The notes beneath the pieces are model-generated. The model had not been told where the DNA came from, made no database searches, and worked only from the letters and a program-made list of their open reading frames with translations. The translations under genes and the position numbers were made by a program. Shown here piece by piece: positions 36,090-45,520 of a stretch of 64,000 nt of DNA (position 1 is the stretch's first letter; every line of letters starts with the position of its first letter). Source of the DNA: Kordia sp. (lineage in GTDB: Bacteria; Bacteroidota; Bacteroidia; Flavobacteriales; Flavobacteriaceae); contig NZ_JAKVBC010000006.1 in the NCBI RefSeq assembly GCF_022447245.1, positions 1 through 64,000 of the forward strand, given 5' to 3'.

Positions 36090-36213
36090 ATTCGAAAAAT
36101 TGCATGGTAAAAAAGGGGTTTATCCCCAAACACAAAAGGTGCAAACCTTACTATATTGATTGATTTTGAGCGTATCTTTATAAGATAGTGTAACCTGCTA
36201 AAATGATTTTCTA

Positions 36214-38331
36214 ATGAAAGCTTCATCAGTTACTAAAAAAACTCAGCCAAAGAAACAACATCAACAATCATTCATTAGGCCAAAAAAGGCAAATACTAGA
36301 TCAGGTACGTCTCAAGAATCTCTTTTTATTCAAGCTAAATTAAGTGTTGGACAACCCAATGACAAGTATGAAAAAGAAGCAGATGCAATGGCAGATAAAA
36401 TTGTAAAGAAAAGTAATTCCCCAAGCACTAAAATTCAACAAAAAGTAACATCAGGAAACACTTCAACCATAAGTCGAGTTCAATTAAAATCAACAAACAA
36501 CAGAAATACAACTTCGACTTCTGCTGCTTTCGCAACCTCATTAAACATATCCAAAGGTGGTGGTCTTCCAATGACAAAATCTGTAAAAAAAGAAATGGAA
36601 TTTGGTTTTGGAAGAAACTTCAACAATGTGCGAATTCACACCGATAGCAATGCTATACAAATGAGTAAAAACATTGGCGCAAAAGCATTTACAAATGGTA
36701 ATAATATCTATTTTAACAGCAATCGATATAGTCCAAATTCTACAAGTGGAAAACGATTATTAGCTCACGAACTGACACATGTAGTACAGCAAAAAAATAA
36801 TACCCAAACAGTACAAAGAGATCCAGATCCAAGTGCTGCAACCAGTACTCCGAATACAACACAAACACAAGCAACTATTGATGCAGTGCCAACCTTAGGA
36901 GGACAAATCGTAATGACAAGTTCCATGCTATCCACGAAAGTAGGTCCACCTAGTCAAAATCAAGATATATTTTTAATCATTGGTCCCACAACAAAAATAA
37001 GTCAGATTGGAACTGTATTATTACCACTTTGGAATACAGCAACACCAGTTACTCCAGAAGGTTCAACAACGCCAAATATTACAACTCCATTAACCGCTGA
37101 TGAATTGGCGAAAGGATTGTTAGTATTCAATCGATACAGATTAGCCATACCGCCAGCAGCAGTTCCGCCTGCAATGACTAACTGGAAAATTGGCATGCGT
37201 TTTCCGTTACCAATACGAGTTGACACAACAACAAATGAAGGTATTTTGCATCCGCTAATTATTAGAAACCTGGCAGGAATATTTGATACTTCTTGGAATC
37301 ATTTACTAGATGAATTGCCTCAACTTATTACGAATACGACACCTGCAGATTTACAACAACAAGCACAAGACTTTTTAGCTACAAATACGAGTGCCCTTTC
37401 TAGAGGAATTGGATTAATGGTAAAAGCAACTCGAAATGCAGTAGCAAACGAGCAACTTATTTTAGAAATTTTCAATGCTGTTGGTAACGGTGCTTTTGAT
37501 TTAGCATTAGATTTCATGCAACACTCAGTTAATAGAGATATTTCACTTTTACAAGGTCAAGAAGCTGGAGCCAGAATTTTGGCTAGAATAACTTCATTAT
37601 TAGCTACTGCTCCTGCTAGTCTGAGTGCGGATCAACAATCCAAACTGCAGCGTTCACAACATATGTTAGGCTTAGTTAGTGCTGTACAACCAGAGCGACT
37701 CACAACTTGGGAAGCTACAACGGTAAATGATCGTATGGTATATGTGATGCGACTTCTGATTGACAACTATAACTTTCCTGTAAATGGAGCCGCTGGTTTG
37801 GTTGGAAACTTATATAGTGAATCAGGTGTTTTACCAAATAGAATTGAAGGTAGTAATATAGCAACGCCAATGCGAGCGAAGAATTTTTCTGGATCCACTA
37901 GAGATTTTACACCAACCCAAATTATGAATAGAAGTTTTAGTGGACAAACTGGACCTAGAAAACCTGGAATTGGTTTGGCACAATGGACCAGTGCAAATAG
38001 ACGAGAAGGTTTATTTGAACATCGTTTTAGAGGCCGTGAAGATGGAGAAAATATAATATTCAATATGGAAGCACAGGTTGATTATTTGGTTACGGAATTA
38101 ATGGGCTCATATACTTCTGTCTATAATGTAATTACTGCCAATGATGTTTCAGTAAATGATGCAAGTGATGAGGTTATTTATAATTTTGAAATTCCAGGAT
38201 CAATTTTATCTGGAGGATCAAAACTACCTAGATCTAATTCGCAAGTACAAACTTCCTTTGGGCATAGGCGAAACAATTCAAATAGAGCTTTACGTGTGTA
38301 TAATGAATCGCAAGCAAATACAGAAGAATAA
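36214..38331 (+). CDS. DUF4157 protein with phage-tail-lysozyme domain
   Basis: 705 residues, no signal peptide. A basic N-terminus is followed by AKLSVGQPNDKYEKEADAMA, typical of the start of DUF4157 proteins. The DUF4157 zinc-protease-like domain is at about 120-195 (MEFGFGRNFNNVRIHTDSN, then AHELTHVVQQ with an HExxH-like motif at about 185-189). A Thr/Pro-rich middle leads to a C-terminal lysozyme-like domain at about 515-690 (NYNFPVNGAAGLVGNLYSES, PGIGLAQWTSANRR, AQVDYLVTELM), as in phage-tail lysozymes. DUF4157 proteins are frequent cargo of extracellular contractile injection systems; no such system is in the window. Start ATG 36214 fits the family. Confidence 0.83.
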   Translation: MKASSVTKKTQPKKQHQQSFIRPKKANTRSGTSQESLFIQAKLSVGQPNDKYEKEADAMADKIVKKSNSPSTKIQQKVTSGNTSTISRVQLKSTNNRNTTSTSAAFATSLNISKGGGLPMTKSVKKEMEFGFGRNFNNVRIHTDSNAIQMSKNIGAKAFTNGNNIYFNSNRYSPNSTSGKRLLAHELTHVVQQKNNTQTVQRDPDPSAATSTPNTTQTQATIDAVPTLGGQIVMTSSMLSTKVGPPSQNQDIFLIIGPTTKISQIGTVLLPLWNTATPVTPEGSTTPNITTPLTADELAKGLLVFNRYRLAIPPAAVPPAMTNWKIGMRFPLPIRVDTTTNEGILHPLIIRNLAGIFDTSWNHLLDELPQLITNTTPADLQQQAQDFLATNTSALSRGIGLMVKATRNAVANEQLILEIFNAVGNGAFDLALDFMQHSVNRDISLLQGQEAGARILARITSLLATAPASLSADQQSKLQRSQHMLGLVSAVQPERLTTWEATTVNDRMVYVMRLLIDNYNFPVNGAAGLVGNLYSESGVLPNRIEGSNIATPMRAKNFSGSTRDFTPTQIMNRSFSGQTGPRKPGIGLAQWTSANRREGLFEHRFRGREDGENIIFNMEAQVDYLVTELMGSYTSVYNVITANDVSVNDASDEVIYNFEIPGSILSGGSKLPRSNSQVQTSFGHRRNNSNRALRVYNESQANTEE

Positions 38332-38371
38332 TCTTTAAATTTTGAAGAGTCGCAATAAAAAGTGTACTATA

Positions 38372-38923
38372 TTAAATACCAGAGTTAGAGTTGCGCAAAT
38401 TATTTTTTTCTTTTAAGAAGCTCAGCGCTTTAGACATTTGAGCTTCCACTGTTTTTATAGAAATATTTAAATCGTCCGCTATCTCTTTATATTTTTTTCT
38501 TTCAAATTTAGCTTTGATAAAAACTTCTTTACACCTTGGAGGCAATTGATTAATAAGTGTATTCAGGTGATTTAATTTTGTTTGATAAGCTTCATCGTTT
38601 TCAGTACTATACGTTTCATATAGCACATTCCATCTTAACGAATCTAAAAAATCTGATTTTGTTTTTTCTTTTCTAACATGTTGCAAAAACTGATTATGAC
38701 AAGCTTTAAAAAGATAATTTTTAATCGATGTAGTAACTTCTATCCTTTTACGATTTTCCCATAGTTTAGAAATTACATCTTGAACTAAATCTTCCGATAA
38801 TTGATAATCGCCACTTAGTTTAAAAACATAATTGCACAACCATTGATAATATTCAGAAAATAAAATTTTAAAAGCATTTTCCTTGCCTTCTTTCAATTCA
38901 TTAAGTAGCTCAAAATCTGTCAT
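38372..38923 (-). CDS. ECF sigma factor (FecI-like)
   Basis: 183 residues: sigma-70 region 2 (FKILFSEYYQWLCNYVFKLS, SEDLVQDVISKLWENR) and region 4 (INQLPPRCKEVFIKAKFERK, YKEIADDLNISIKTVEAQM). Divergent from the FecR-like anti-sigma and TonB receptor genes 116 bases away; together they form the usual Bacteroidota surface-signalling unit in which a ligand-loaded receptor releases the sigma factor. Confidence 0.92.
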   Translation of the reverse strand: MTDFELLNELKEGKENAFKILFSEYYQWLCNYVFKLSGDYQLSEDLVQDVISKLWENRKRIEVTTSIKNYLFKACHNQFLQHVRKEKTKSDFLDSLRWNVLYETYSTENDEAYQTKLNHLNTLINQLPPRCKEVFIKAKFERKKYKEIADDLNISIKTVEAQMSKALSFLKEKNNLRNSNSGI

Positions 38924-39039
38924 TTTTATGAGAAAACTTTAACAAATTAATAAAAAATATAAATATAAGTAGGGGTTTTTTGTTAAAAATACATCTTATA
39001 AACAAAACCACTCTATCAAGCGTTTATAAAAAATAGTAA

Positions 39040-40206
39040 ATGACAAATTATAAAGCTTTAATTAAAAAACTTGCAGAAAATAATATTTCTTCTACCGAAA
39101 AAAGAAAGTTGGAAGAGTGGGTTTTAAGTAATGACGAAAACTTAAAAATATTTTCAGATACTTATAAAGAATATCAAAAGAATATCCATAATGCATTTGA
39201 TACAGATGCAGCTTTCAAAAAATTCAAAAGTTCAATAACTACCAAAGACAGTAAAGTATTTAAACTATCTACATTTTATAAATACGCTGCGGTTTTAATT
39301 ATTTTGATAAGTCTAGGTTACTTTTTATTTGATAACTCTAGCACTGCTAATTTGGAAACCATTGTAAAAACCAATACCGATGTTTCTACAGATAATAATT
39401 CTGGTACTTATATTACTATAAAACTTGCTGATGGTTCTAAAAGGGTAATTACTTCCAATTCAGATGAAGACCTTAAAGATGCTAGTGGAAACATAATTGC
39501 AAATAATAGTGATAAAGGTCTACGTTTTAAAAATGATTTGAAAACTAAAGAACTTGTTTATAACGAAATTTATATTCCAAATGGTAAAATATTCAAATTG
39601 GAATTGTCTGATGGAACAACTGTGTGGCTAAATGCTGGAACTCGTTTTAAATTCCCTCAAAACTTCACTCAGCAAACAAACAATAGAACTGTTTACTTAG
39701 ATGGTGAAGCATATTTTGATGTAACAAAAAATAAGGATAAGTCTTTTATCGTACACACTAAAGATATTAATGTAGAGGTTTTAGGAACACAATTCAATGT
39801 GTCTTCTTATGCTAATGAAGCGGCTGTTTCTACAACGTTAGTGGAAGGTAGTGTAAACGTATTTTCAAATACATCACAAGAAACAAAAATGCAATTACGC
39901 CCTAATTTTCAAGCCAAATACAGTAAAGTTGACCGCCATTTATCTAAGGTAGAAGTCAATACCGAAATTTACACAAGTTGGATTAATAATAAACTGATCA
40001 TAAACAATTTAAAGTTTCATGAAATCTTAAAAAAATTAGAACGTAAATACGATATAAGTATCACGAATAAAGTACATAAATTAAACAATGAAATTTATAC
40101 GGGTGAATTTGAAAATGAAACCATAGAAACCATATTAGAAACCATATCCCTAAGTACAACTTTTAATTACACAATCCATGGAAATAAAATAATTATTACA
40201 AAATAA
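39040..40206 (+). CDS. FecR-family anti-sigma factor
   Basis: 388 residues. A cytosolic N-terminal segment (STEKRKLEEWVLSNDENL), one membrane helix at about 85-105 (FYKYAAVLIILISLGYFLF), then the periplasmic FecR domain (LSDGTTVWLNAGTRFKFP, RTVYLDGEAYFDVTKN, FIVHTKDINVEVLGTQFNV) and a DUF4974 C-terminus (KFHEILKKLERKYDISI, YTGEFENETIETILETISL). It passes the receptor signal to the divergent ECF sigma factor. The receptor gene follows after a hairpin. Confidence 0.92.
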   Translation: MTNYKALIKKLAENNISSTEKRKLEEWVLSNDENLKIFSDTYKEYQKNIHNAFDTDAAFKKFKSSITTKDSKVFKLSTFYKYAAVLIILISLGYFLFDNSSTANLETIVKTNTDVSTDNNSGTYITIKLADGSKRVITSNSDEDLKDASGNIIANNSDKGLRFKNDLKTKELVYNEIYIPNGKIFKLELSDGTTVWLNAGTRFKFPQNFTQQTNNRTVYLDGEAYFDVTKNKDKSFIVHTKDINVEVLGTQFNVSSYANEAAVSTTLVEGSVNVFSNTSQETKMQLRPNFQAKYSKVDRHLSKVEVNTEIYTSWINNKLIINNLKFHEILKKLERKYDISITNKVHKLNNEIYTGEFENETIETILETISLSTTFNYTIHGNKIIITK

Positions 40207-40210
40207 AAAA

Positions 40211-40236
40211 AAGGGAAACGTTGCAGCGTTCCCCTT
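40211..40236 (+). terminator. Hairpin between fecR-like gene and receptor gene
   Basis: AAGGG(A)AACG / CGTT(C)CCCTT around TTGCAG, followed by ATTTTAT. It lies 4 bases after the anti-sigma stop and 54 before the receptor start; probably a partial terminator or mRNA processing/stability element that sets different levels of the two proteins. Confidence 0.5.
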
Positions 40237-40289
40237 ATTTTATATTGATCATTAACCTAAATATTAACGACCAAAACACATCCAAAATT

Positions 40290-43200
40290 ATGAAAAAATC
40301 TTTGAACTCTTGTTATTTCTCAAAGGAATCGGAATCATATAGGAAATTTAAAAACTTAAAAATGAAATTAAGCTTTATTTTAACTTTTGTTTTTATGTGT
40401 CAAATTTTTGCGAATTCTATGTCATCGCAAAATGACATAACCTTCAAATACAATGATGTAAAACTAAAAACAGTATTAAAAGAAATAAAATCACAGTCTG
40501 GATTTAAGTTCTTTTATAATACCAATGAAATAGATGATTCTAAAAAAGTGAGTCTTTCTGTTCAGAATGAAACACTAAATTTAGTACTAAAAAAACTCGC
40601 TGCAATTTCTAATTTTGATTATAAAATTAATGATAATCAAATCGTTTTAACGCAACGAAAAGTACAAGTAGAATCGAAAATTAAATTAAATAAAGAAATA
40701 AAAGGAATTGTAAAAGATGAACAAGGGAATCCTTTGCCCACGGTAAATGTTGTTGTAAAAGGAACTACTATTGGTACGCTCACTGATTTTGATGGTAATT
40801 TTACATTAAATATACCTGACGACAACACCATCGTTGTAATTTCCCTTTTAGGATATGCTCCCCAAGAAATAGATTTTGAAGGTAAAACATTTGCAGAAGT
40901 TATTCTAAAAGAAGATGCAGCACAATTAGACAATGTTCTTATTGTTGGTTCAAGAAACCCAAGTCGTACAGCAGTAGATACTCCTGTAGCAGTCGATGTT
41001 ATTGATATGGCAGGAATTACATCCATAGGCGCTCAACTATCAATAAACGAAATACTCAACTATGTTGCCCCTTCATTTACTTCTCAATCTCAAACTGTAT
41101 CTGATGGCACAGACCATATCGATCCTGCATCATTAAGAGGTTTAGGTCCTGATCAAGTGTTAGTGCTTATCAATGGAAAAAGAAGGCACACTACCTCATT
41201 AATAAATGTAAATGGTACTGTTGGGGCTGGAAGCGTAGGTACAGATATGAATTCTATTCCTACAGCAGCCATACAACGTATAGAAGTACTAAGAGATGGG
41301 GCCGCAGCTCAATATGGATCAGACGCAATAGCTGGAGTTATAAATATAGTTCTTAAAAAAAGTACAGGTGAATTAGATTTGAATCTGACAGCTGGAGCTA
41401 ATTTCAGTAAAAATAGCAATCAATTTGAAGGCGGATCAGATGGAGAAAAATTTCAATTAGACGCCTATTATGGAATACCTATTGGAGAAAATGGTGGTTA
41501 TCTAAGTTTTTCAGGAACCTTATCTACCCGAGAACCTGCGCTGAGAAATAAAGATTATGCTGGCGATATTTTTAGAGGTTTTCATGGCGCCGAAAGAGTT
41601 TTTGCTGCAAATGGAGGTGTCGTTGCAAATATGACACTCGCAGATTATCAAAATGCTGCAGCTGGTATTAATTACCTTGATCCAACAGTAGCCGCACAAA
41701 TAGCTGCTTTAGATGTGACTCAACAAGCAGATATAGATACATTAAGAGATTTATTGAACTTTGATGCAGATGAGCAAGAATTGGCAGCAAGAGGCTTAAC
41801 AAGAAAAGATTTTAGATTTAAAGTTGGAACGTCAAAATTAAGAGAAGGAAAATTCTTTTCCAATCTATCTATTCCATTATCTGAAGAAACTGAAATTTAT
41901 GCTTTTGGAGGTATTAGCTATAGAAAAGGGTTAGCTTCTGGCTTTTATAGACGTCCAGCGCAAGGAGATGGTAGAGCTAACACACCTGCATTTCCAAATG
42001 GTTTTTTACCGAATATAGGTTCTGATATTTTAGACAAATCAGCTTCAGTAGGTATAAAAAGTAAAAGTGATAGTGGTTGGAATATCGATTTTTCAAATAC
42101 ATACGGAAGAAACACCTTTGGGATCACTGTAGGCAATTCTAGTAATGGAACTTTGGGTGTTTCTACACCTCGAAGCTTTGATGCTGGTGGTTTTGATTTT
42201 ATGCAAAACACAACAAACCTTGATGTTAGTAAATTTAACGAAAGTATTTTTAATGGACTTAATATTGCTTTAGGTGCAGAATTTAAAGTAGAAAGATATG
42301 GTATTATAGCTGGAGAGGAAGCATCTTACACTAGCTATGATATAAACGGAAATCCAGTTAATAGCGCAACGCCTGACGATCTTTTAGTTACCAATAACTT
42401 TACAGGAGCAGCATTAGGAGGAGGCGCTCAAGTTTATAGAGGCTTTGATCCTGGAAATGCAATCTCCAAATATAGAAACAACCTTTCTTTTTATGCAGAT
42501 ATTGAAGCAGATGTATCTGAAAAATGGCTAGTAAGTCTTGCGGGACGATATGAAGATTATTCAGATTTTGGAAGTACATTTAATTATAAATTGGCTACGA
42601 GGTATAAGTTATCAGATAAATTTTCAATCAGAGCTGCCAACAGTACTGGATTCAGAGCTCCATCTTTACACCAACAATTTTTTAGCAGAACTAGTACGGT
42701 TTTTGTAGACAATGTTCCTTTTGAGCAAGGTACATTCACAAACGATAGTAGAGCTGCGTCTTTAATTGGAATCGATAAATTAAAAGAAGAAACATCTAGT
42801 AGCTTAAGCATGGGATTCACTGCCAAATTTGGAGATTTCACTGCAACAATTGATGGATACTTAATTAATATAGATGATAGAATTGTATATAGTGGAAGCT
42901 TCGGAAATGGTGGAAATCCTGAGTTAACAGCAATATTTGAAGCTGCAGGAGCAACAAGCGCTCGATTTTTTGTAAACGCAATAGATACGAAATCTAAAGG
43001 TCTCGATATTGTCTTAATTCACAAAAAAAACTTTGGAGAAAACACAACTTTAAAAAACAATTTAGCAGCGACTTTCACGGAAACTACAGTAGATAGAGTC
43101 TTTGTTCCACAACTTATTGAAAATGCAGGGTTGAGTGGTTCATTTTTTGATGGTCAAGAAGAAGCCTTTTTGACTTTAGCCCAGCCTAGAACAAAACTTA

Positions 43201-43547
43201 ATTTATCACATTTATTATCAATGAATTCATGGGATTTTTTATTGCGAAACGTATATTTTGGTGAAGTAACAGATCCTGATGATTTTAACGGTGACCCTAG
43301 AGTAGCTGGTACTGAGGTAAGTCCTGATGCCATTTATAGCGGAAAAATTGTTACTGACCTCTCAGTCACTAAAAATTTTAATGACAATTTTGCAATAACC
43401 ATAGGAGCAAATAATTTGCTTGATGTGTATCCTGACGAAAATAGAGAAGGCGGCTCATCAGGAGATCAATTTGTTTTTTCTAGAAGAACCTCCCAATTTG
43501 GATATTCTGGTAGATTTTTGTTTGCTAGATTAAAACTGTCATTATAA
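40290..43547 (+). CDS. TonB-dependent receptor with STN signalling domain
   Basis: About 1,085 residues from ATG 40290 (an upstream TTG frame is rejected). A long N-terminal export region (hydrophobic LSFILTFVFMCQIFANS at about 37-53), an STN domain (DVKLKTVLKEIKSQSGFKFFYNT), a carboxypeptidase-like domain (IKGIVKDEQGNPLPTVNVVVKG), a plug (RIEVLRDGAAAQYGSDAIAGVINIV), and a beta-barrel ending in GRFLFARLKLSL with a C-terminal aromatic/hydrophobic strand. The STN domain and the adjacent FecI/FecR pair show it is a transducing receptor. The ligand is unknown; no SusD partner is present. Confidence 0.93.
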   Translation: MKKSLNSCYFSKESESYRKFKNLKMKLSFILTFVFMCQIFANSMSSQNDITFKYNDVKLKTVLKEIKSQSGFKFFYNTNEIDDSKKVSLSVQNETLNLVLKKLAAISNFDYKINDNQIVLTQRKVQVESKIKLNKEIKGIVKDEQGNPLPTVNVVVKGTTIGTLTDFDGNFTLNIPDDNTIVVISLLGYAPQEIDFEGKTFAEVILKEDAAQLDNVLIVGSRNPSRTAVDTPVAVDVIDMAGITSIGAQLSINEILNYVAPSFTSQSQTVSDGTDHIDPASLRGLGPDQVLVLINGKRRHTTSLINVNGTVGAGSVGTDMNSIPTAAIQRIEVLRDGAAAQYGSDAIAGVINIVLKKSTGELDLNLTAGANFSKNSNQFEGGSDGEKFQLDAYYGIPIGENGGYLSFSGTLSTREPALRNKDYAGDIFRGFHGAERVFAANGGVVANMTLADYQNAAAGINYLDPTVAAQIAALDVTQQADIDTLRDLLNFDADEQELAARGLTRKDFRFKVGTSKLREGKFFSNLSIPLSEETEIYAFGGISYRKGLASGFYRRPAQGDGRANTPAFPNGFLPNIGSDILDKSASVGIKSKSDSGWNIDFSNTYGRNTFGITVGNSSNGTLGVSTPRSFDAGGFDFMQNTTNLDVSKFNESIFNGLNIALGAEFKVERYGIIAGEEASYTSYDINGNPVNSATPDDLLVTNNFTGAALGGGAQVYRGFDPGNAISKYRNNLSFYADIEADVSEKWLVSLAGRYEDYSDFGSTFNYKLATRYKLSDKFSIRAANSTGFRAPSLHQQFFSRTSTVFVDNVPFEQGTFTNDSRAASLIGIDKLKEETSSSLSMGFTAKFGDFTATIDGYLINIDDRIVYSGSFGNGGNPELTAIFEAAGATSARFFVNAIDTKSKGLDIVLIHKKNFGENTTLKNNLAATFTETTVDRVFVPQLIENAGLSGSFFDGQEEAFLTLAQPRTKLNLSHLLSMNSWDFLLRNVYFGEVTDPDDFNGDPRVAGTEVSPDAIYSGKIVTDLSVTKNFNDNFAITIGANNLLDVYPDENREGGSSGDQFVFSRRTSQFGYSGRFLFARLKLSL

Positions 43548-43616
43548 AATACTATATCCACACAACATGTTTAATTATTATATTTGATTTAGTTTTTTAA
43601 GTGAGAATTAATTCTA

Positions 43617-43644
43617 AGTAGAGCTATGTTAACATAGCTCTACT
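43617..43644. terminator. Terminator after the TonB receptor gene
   Basis: Perfect 12-bp stem AGTAGAGCTATG/CATAGCTCTACT with loop TTAA, followed by GTTTCTTTTT. Confidence 0.9.
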
Positions 43645-43712
43645 GTTTCTTTTTCCAAATCGTTTTAATATAAGTTTTGAATTGATAAAAAATGATGGTG
43701 TTTCAGACTTAA

Positions 43713-44072
43713 TTATACGTCTACAATCTTACACGCTTCAAATTCAACGTCTTCAAAACTAGCTGCAGTCCATTCGCTAAGTTGGCGTAAAATGGGTAAC
43801 AATGCTTCCCCGACTTCAGTCAAAGAATATTCTACACGTGGCGGAGTTTCGGCAAAACGTTCCCGATTAATGATACCATCTTCTTCCAATTCTCGCAATT
43901 GTTCTGTCAATACTTTTTTTGAAATCGTTGGAATAAAAATGAGAAGTTTTCCAAAGCGTAAATTTCCATTTGCCAATATGTAAATAATAATAGGTTTCCA
44001 CTTTCCTCCTATAATATTCATTGCATGTACCAAACTGCAATGATTCGGATTATCAATAACTTTTCGTGCCAT
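43713..44072 (-). CDS. HxlR-family transcriptional regulator
   Basis: 119 residues of a MarR/HxlR winged helix: NPNHCSLVHAMNIIGGKWKPIIIY (with the redox-type Cys near 13), then LTEQLRELEEDGIINRERF and PPRVEYSLTEVGEAL. Divergent from an NADPH quinone-reductase-like gene 113 bases away. A perfect inverted repeat sits at its start codon. Relatives such as YodB, CatR and HypR sense quinones or disulfide stress through that Cys, which fits the oxidoreductase and thiol-protein neighbours. Confidence 0.9.
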   Translation of the reverse strand: MARKVIDNPNHCSLVHAMNIIGGKWKPIIIYILANGNLRFGKLLIFIPTISKKVLTEQLRELEEDGIINRERFAETPPRVEYSLTEVGEALLPILRQLSEWTAASFEDVEFEACKIVDV

Positions 44073-44091
44073 GGTTACGTTTTTGTAACCA
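44072..44091. promoter_or_regulatory. Candidate HxlR operator
   Basis: TGGTTAC-GTTTTT-GTAACCA, a 7-bp perfect inverted repeat overlapping the regulator start; likely autoregulatory and shared with the divergent gene, whose TATCTTTG -7-like box is at 44142-44149. Confidence 0.6.
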
Positions 44092-44185
44092 CAAATTTAT
44101 GCAAAAAACCCTCAATAGTCTCGAAAATAAACTATTAAAAGTATCTTTGTGAAACTTTTAAAAAATTATCAAATCATAAAAAAAC

Positions 44186-44779
44186 ATGAAAAACATATTC
44201 ATTATTAATGGTCACGAGGAATACGAATTCTCAAAAGGAGCATTGAATAAAAGTTTTGTAGAACGAATTGAAAATATACTTCCTAAAGAAGAATTCGACA
44301 TCAAAACAACAACAATGAAAGACGATTTCAACATCGAAGAAGAAGTTGCAAAGCATCTATGGGCCGATGTAATCATACTTCAAATGCCCGTGAACTGGAT
44401 GGCGACACCTTGGAGTTTTAAGAAGTATCAAGATTATGTATATAGTTTTGGAATGGATGGCAGATTGTGTGCTGGCGATGGACGATCAAGACAAGATGCT
44501 ACCAAACAATATGGAACTGGCGGAACCTTACAAGGAAAAAAATACATGCTATCATTAACTTTCAATGCGCCAAAAGACGCTTTCAATAATGAGGATCAAT
44601 GGTTTTTTGCAGGCAAAAGTGTAGATGATTTATTCTTACCTACACACTTAAATTTTAAGTTTTTTGGCATGGAAGCCTTACCAACATTCGCAGCGTATGA
44701 CGTGATGAAAAATCCAACGATTGAAGATGATTTTACACGATTTGATGCGCATATCTCGGATCATATTCTAAATGCTTAA
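44186..44779 (+). CDS. MdaB-like NAD(P)H quinone oxidoreductase
   Basis: 197 residues of the flavodoxin-like Kef/MdaB fold: [21 protein letters not shown] (FMN/FAD phosphate region), [50 protein letters not shown] and a C-terminal [17 protein letters not shown]. These enzymes reduce quinones by two electrons, protecting against redox cycling. Four bases separate it from the next gene. Divergent HxlR regulator. Confidence 0.88.
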   Translation: MKNIFIINGHEEYEFSKGALNKSFVERIENILPKEEFDIKTTTMKDDFNIEEEVAKHLWADVIILQMPVNWMATPWSFKKYQDYVYSFGMDGRLCAGDGRSRQDATKQYGTGGTLQGKKYMLSLTFNAPKDAFNNEDQWFFAGKSVDDLFLPTHLNFKFFGMEALPTFAAYDVMKNPTIEDDFTRFDAHISDHILNA

Positions 44780-44782
44780 GTC

Positions 44783-45430
44783 ATGACTTTTGAAAAACGA
44801 TTAGTCAATCTCAAACAGAAAATTGAGAGCGGATTGCCACAAGAAGCAATTCAGATCATGCACCATGCTACAAAGGTCTTGCAAGAAACAGGAATTGAAA
44901 ATACAATTCTAAAAGTAGGCAAAAAAGCACCTGACTTTCGTTTACCAGATCAAAATGAAAATCTGATAAACAGTCAAGATGTGCTCAAAAAAGGACCAAT
45001 GATCCTTACGTTTTATCGTGGGGTTTGGTGTCCATATTGCAATTTAGATTTGAGCAATTTAAAACGACATCTGAGTGTATTGGAAGAAAGTAATGCGACC
45101 TTGCTAAGCATTTCTCCGCAAATTGCTAAGTATAATGCAGAAATTGTAGAACGCCAACGCTTGCCTTTTGATTTGTTATCGGATAAAGGAAATGAAATTG
45201 CTGCTGCATTTGGTTTACGTTGGACAATGGCTGATCCGTTAAAATCTTTATACAACGATCAATTTAAAATCAATTTGCCTACTTATAACGGAGAAGACAG
45301 TTGGACATTACCAATGCCTGCTCGTTATTTGATTGATCAAAAAGGAATTGTACGTTATGCAGAAGCTAAAGCGGATTACACTAATAGACCAAATCCAGAC
45401 GAACTCATCAACGTTTTAAAATCGATTTAA
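44783..45430 (+). CDS. Peroxiredoxin-like protein (AhpC/TSA family)
   Basis: 215 residues with a thioredoxin fold: GKKAPDFRLPDQ, then FYRGVWCPYCNLDL, a CxxC active site where classical peroxiredoxins have a single peroxidatic Cys in PxxTxxC, so it may act as a bacterioferritin-comigratory-like or thiol-disulfide protein. Later segments LLSISPQ and LPFDLLSDKGNEIAAAFGL fit the peroxiredoxin-like group. Operon with the MdaB-like gene, pointing to a quinone/oxidative-stress response under HxlR. Confidence 0.85.
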   Translation: MTFEKRLVNLKQKIESGLPQEAIQIMHHATKVLQETGIENTILKVGKKAPDFRLPDQNENLINSQDVLKKGPMILTFYRGVWCPYCNLDLSNLKRHLSVLEESNATLLSISPQIAKYNAEIVERQRLPFDLLSDKGNEIAAAFGLRWTMADPLKSLYNDQFKINLPTYNGEDSWTLPMPARYLIDQKGIVRYAEAKADYTNRPNPDELINVLKSI

Positions 45431-45520
45431 TTACATATCTTGTAAAGAGACATCCGAATACACTTTAAACTCTTACACCTTACATCATGCTCATTTATCA
45501 TTTCGTTTAAAAATAATGCC

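Noticed and set aside
36214-38331. A complete contractile injection or phage tail locus around the DUF4157 gene
   Set aside because: No sheath, tube, baseplate or tape-measure genes are visible on either side.
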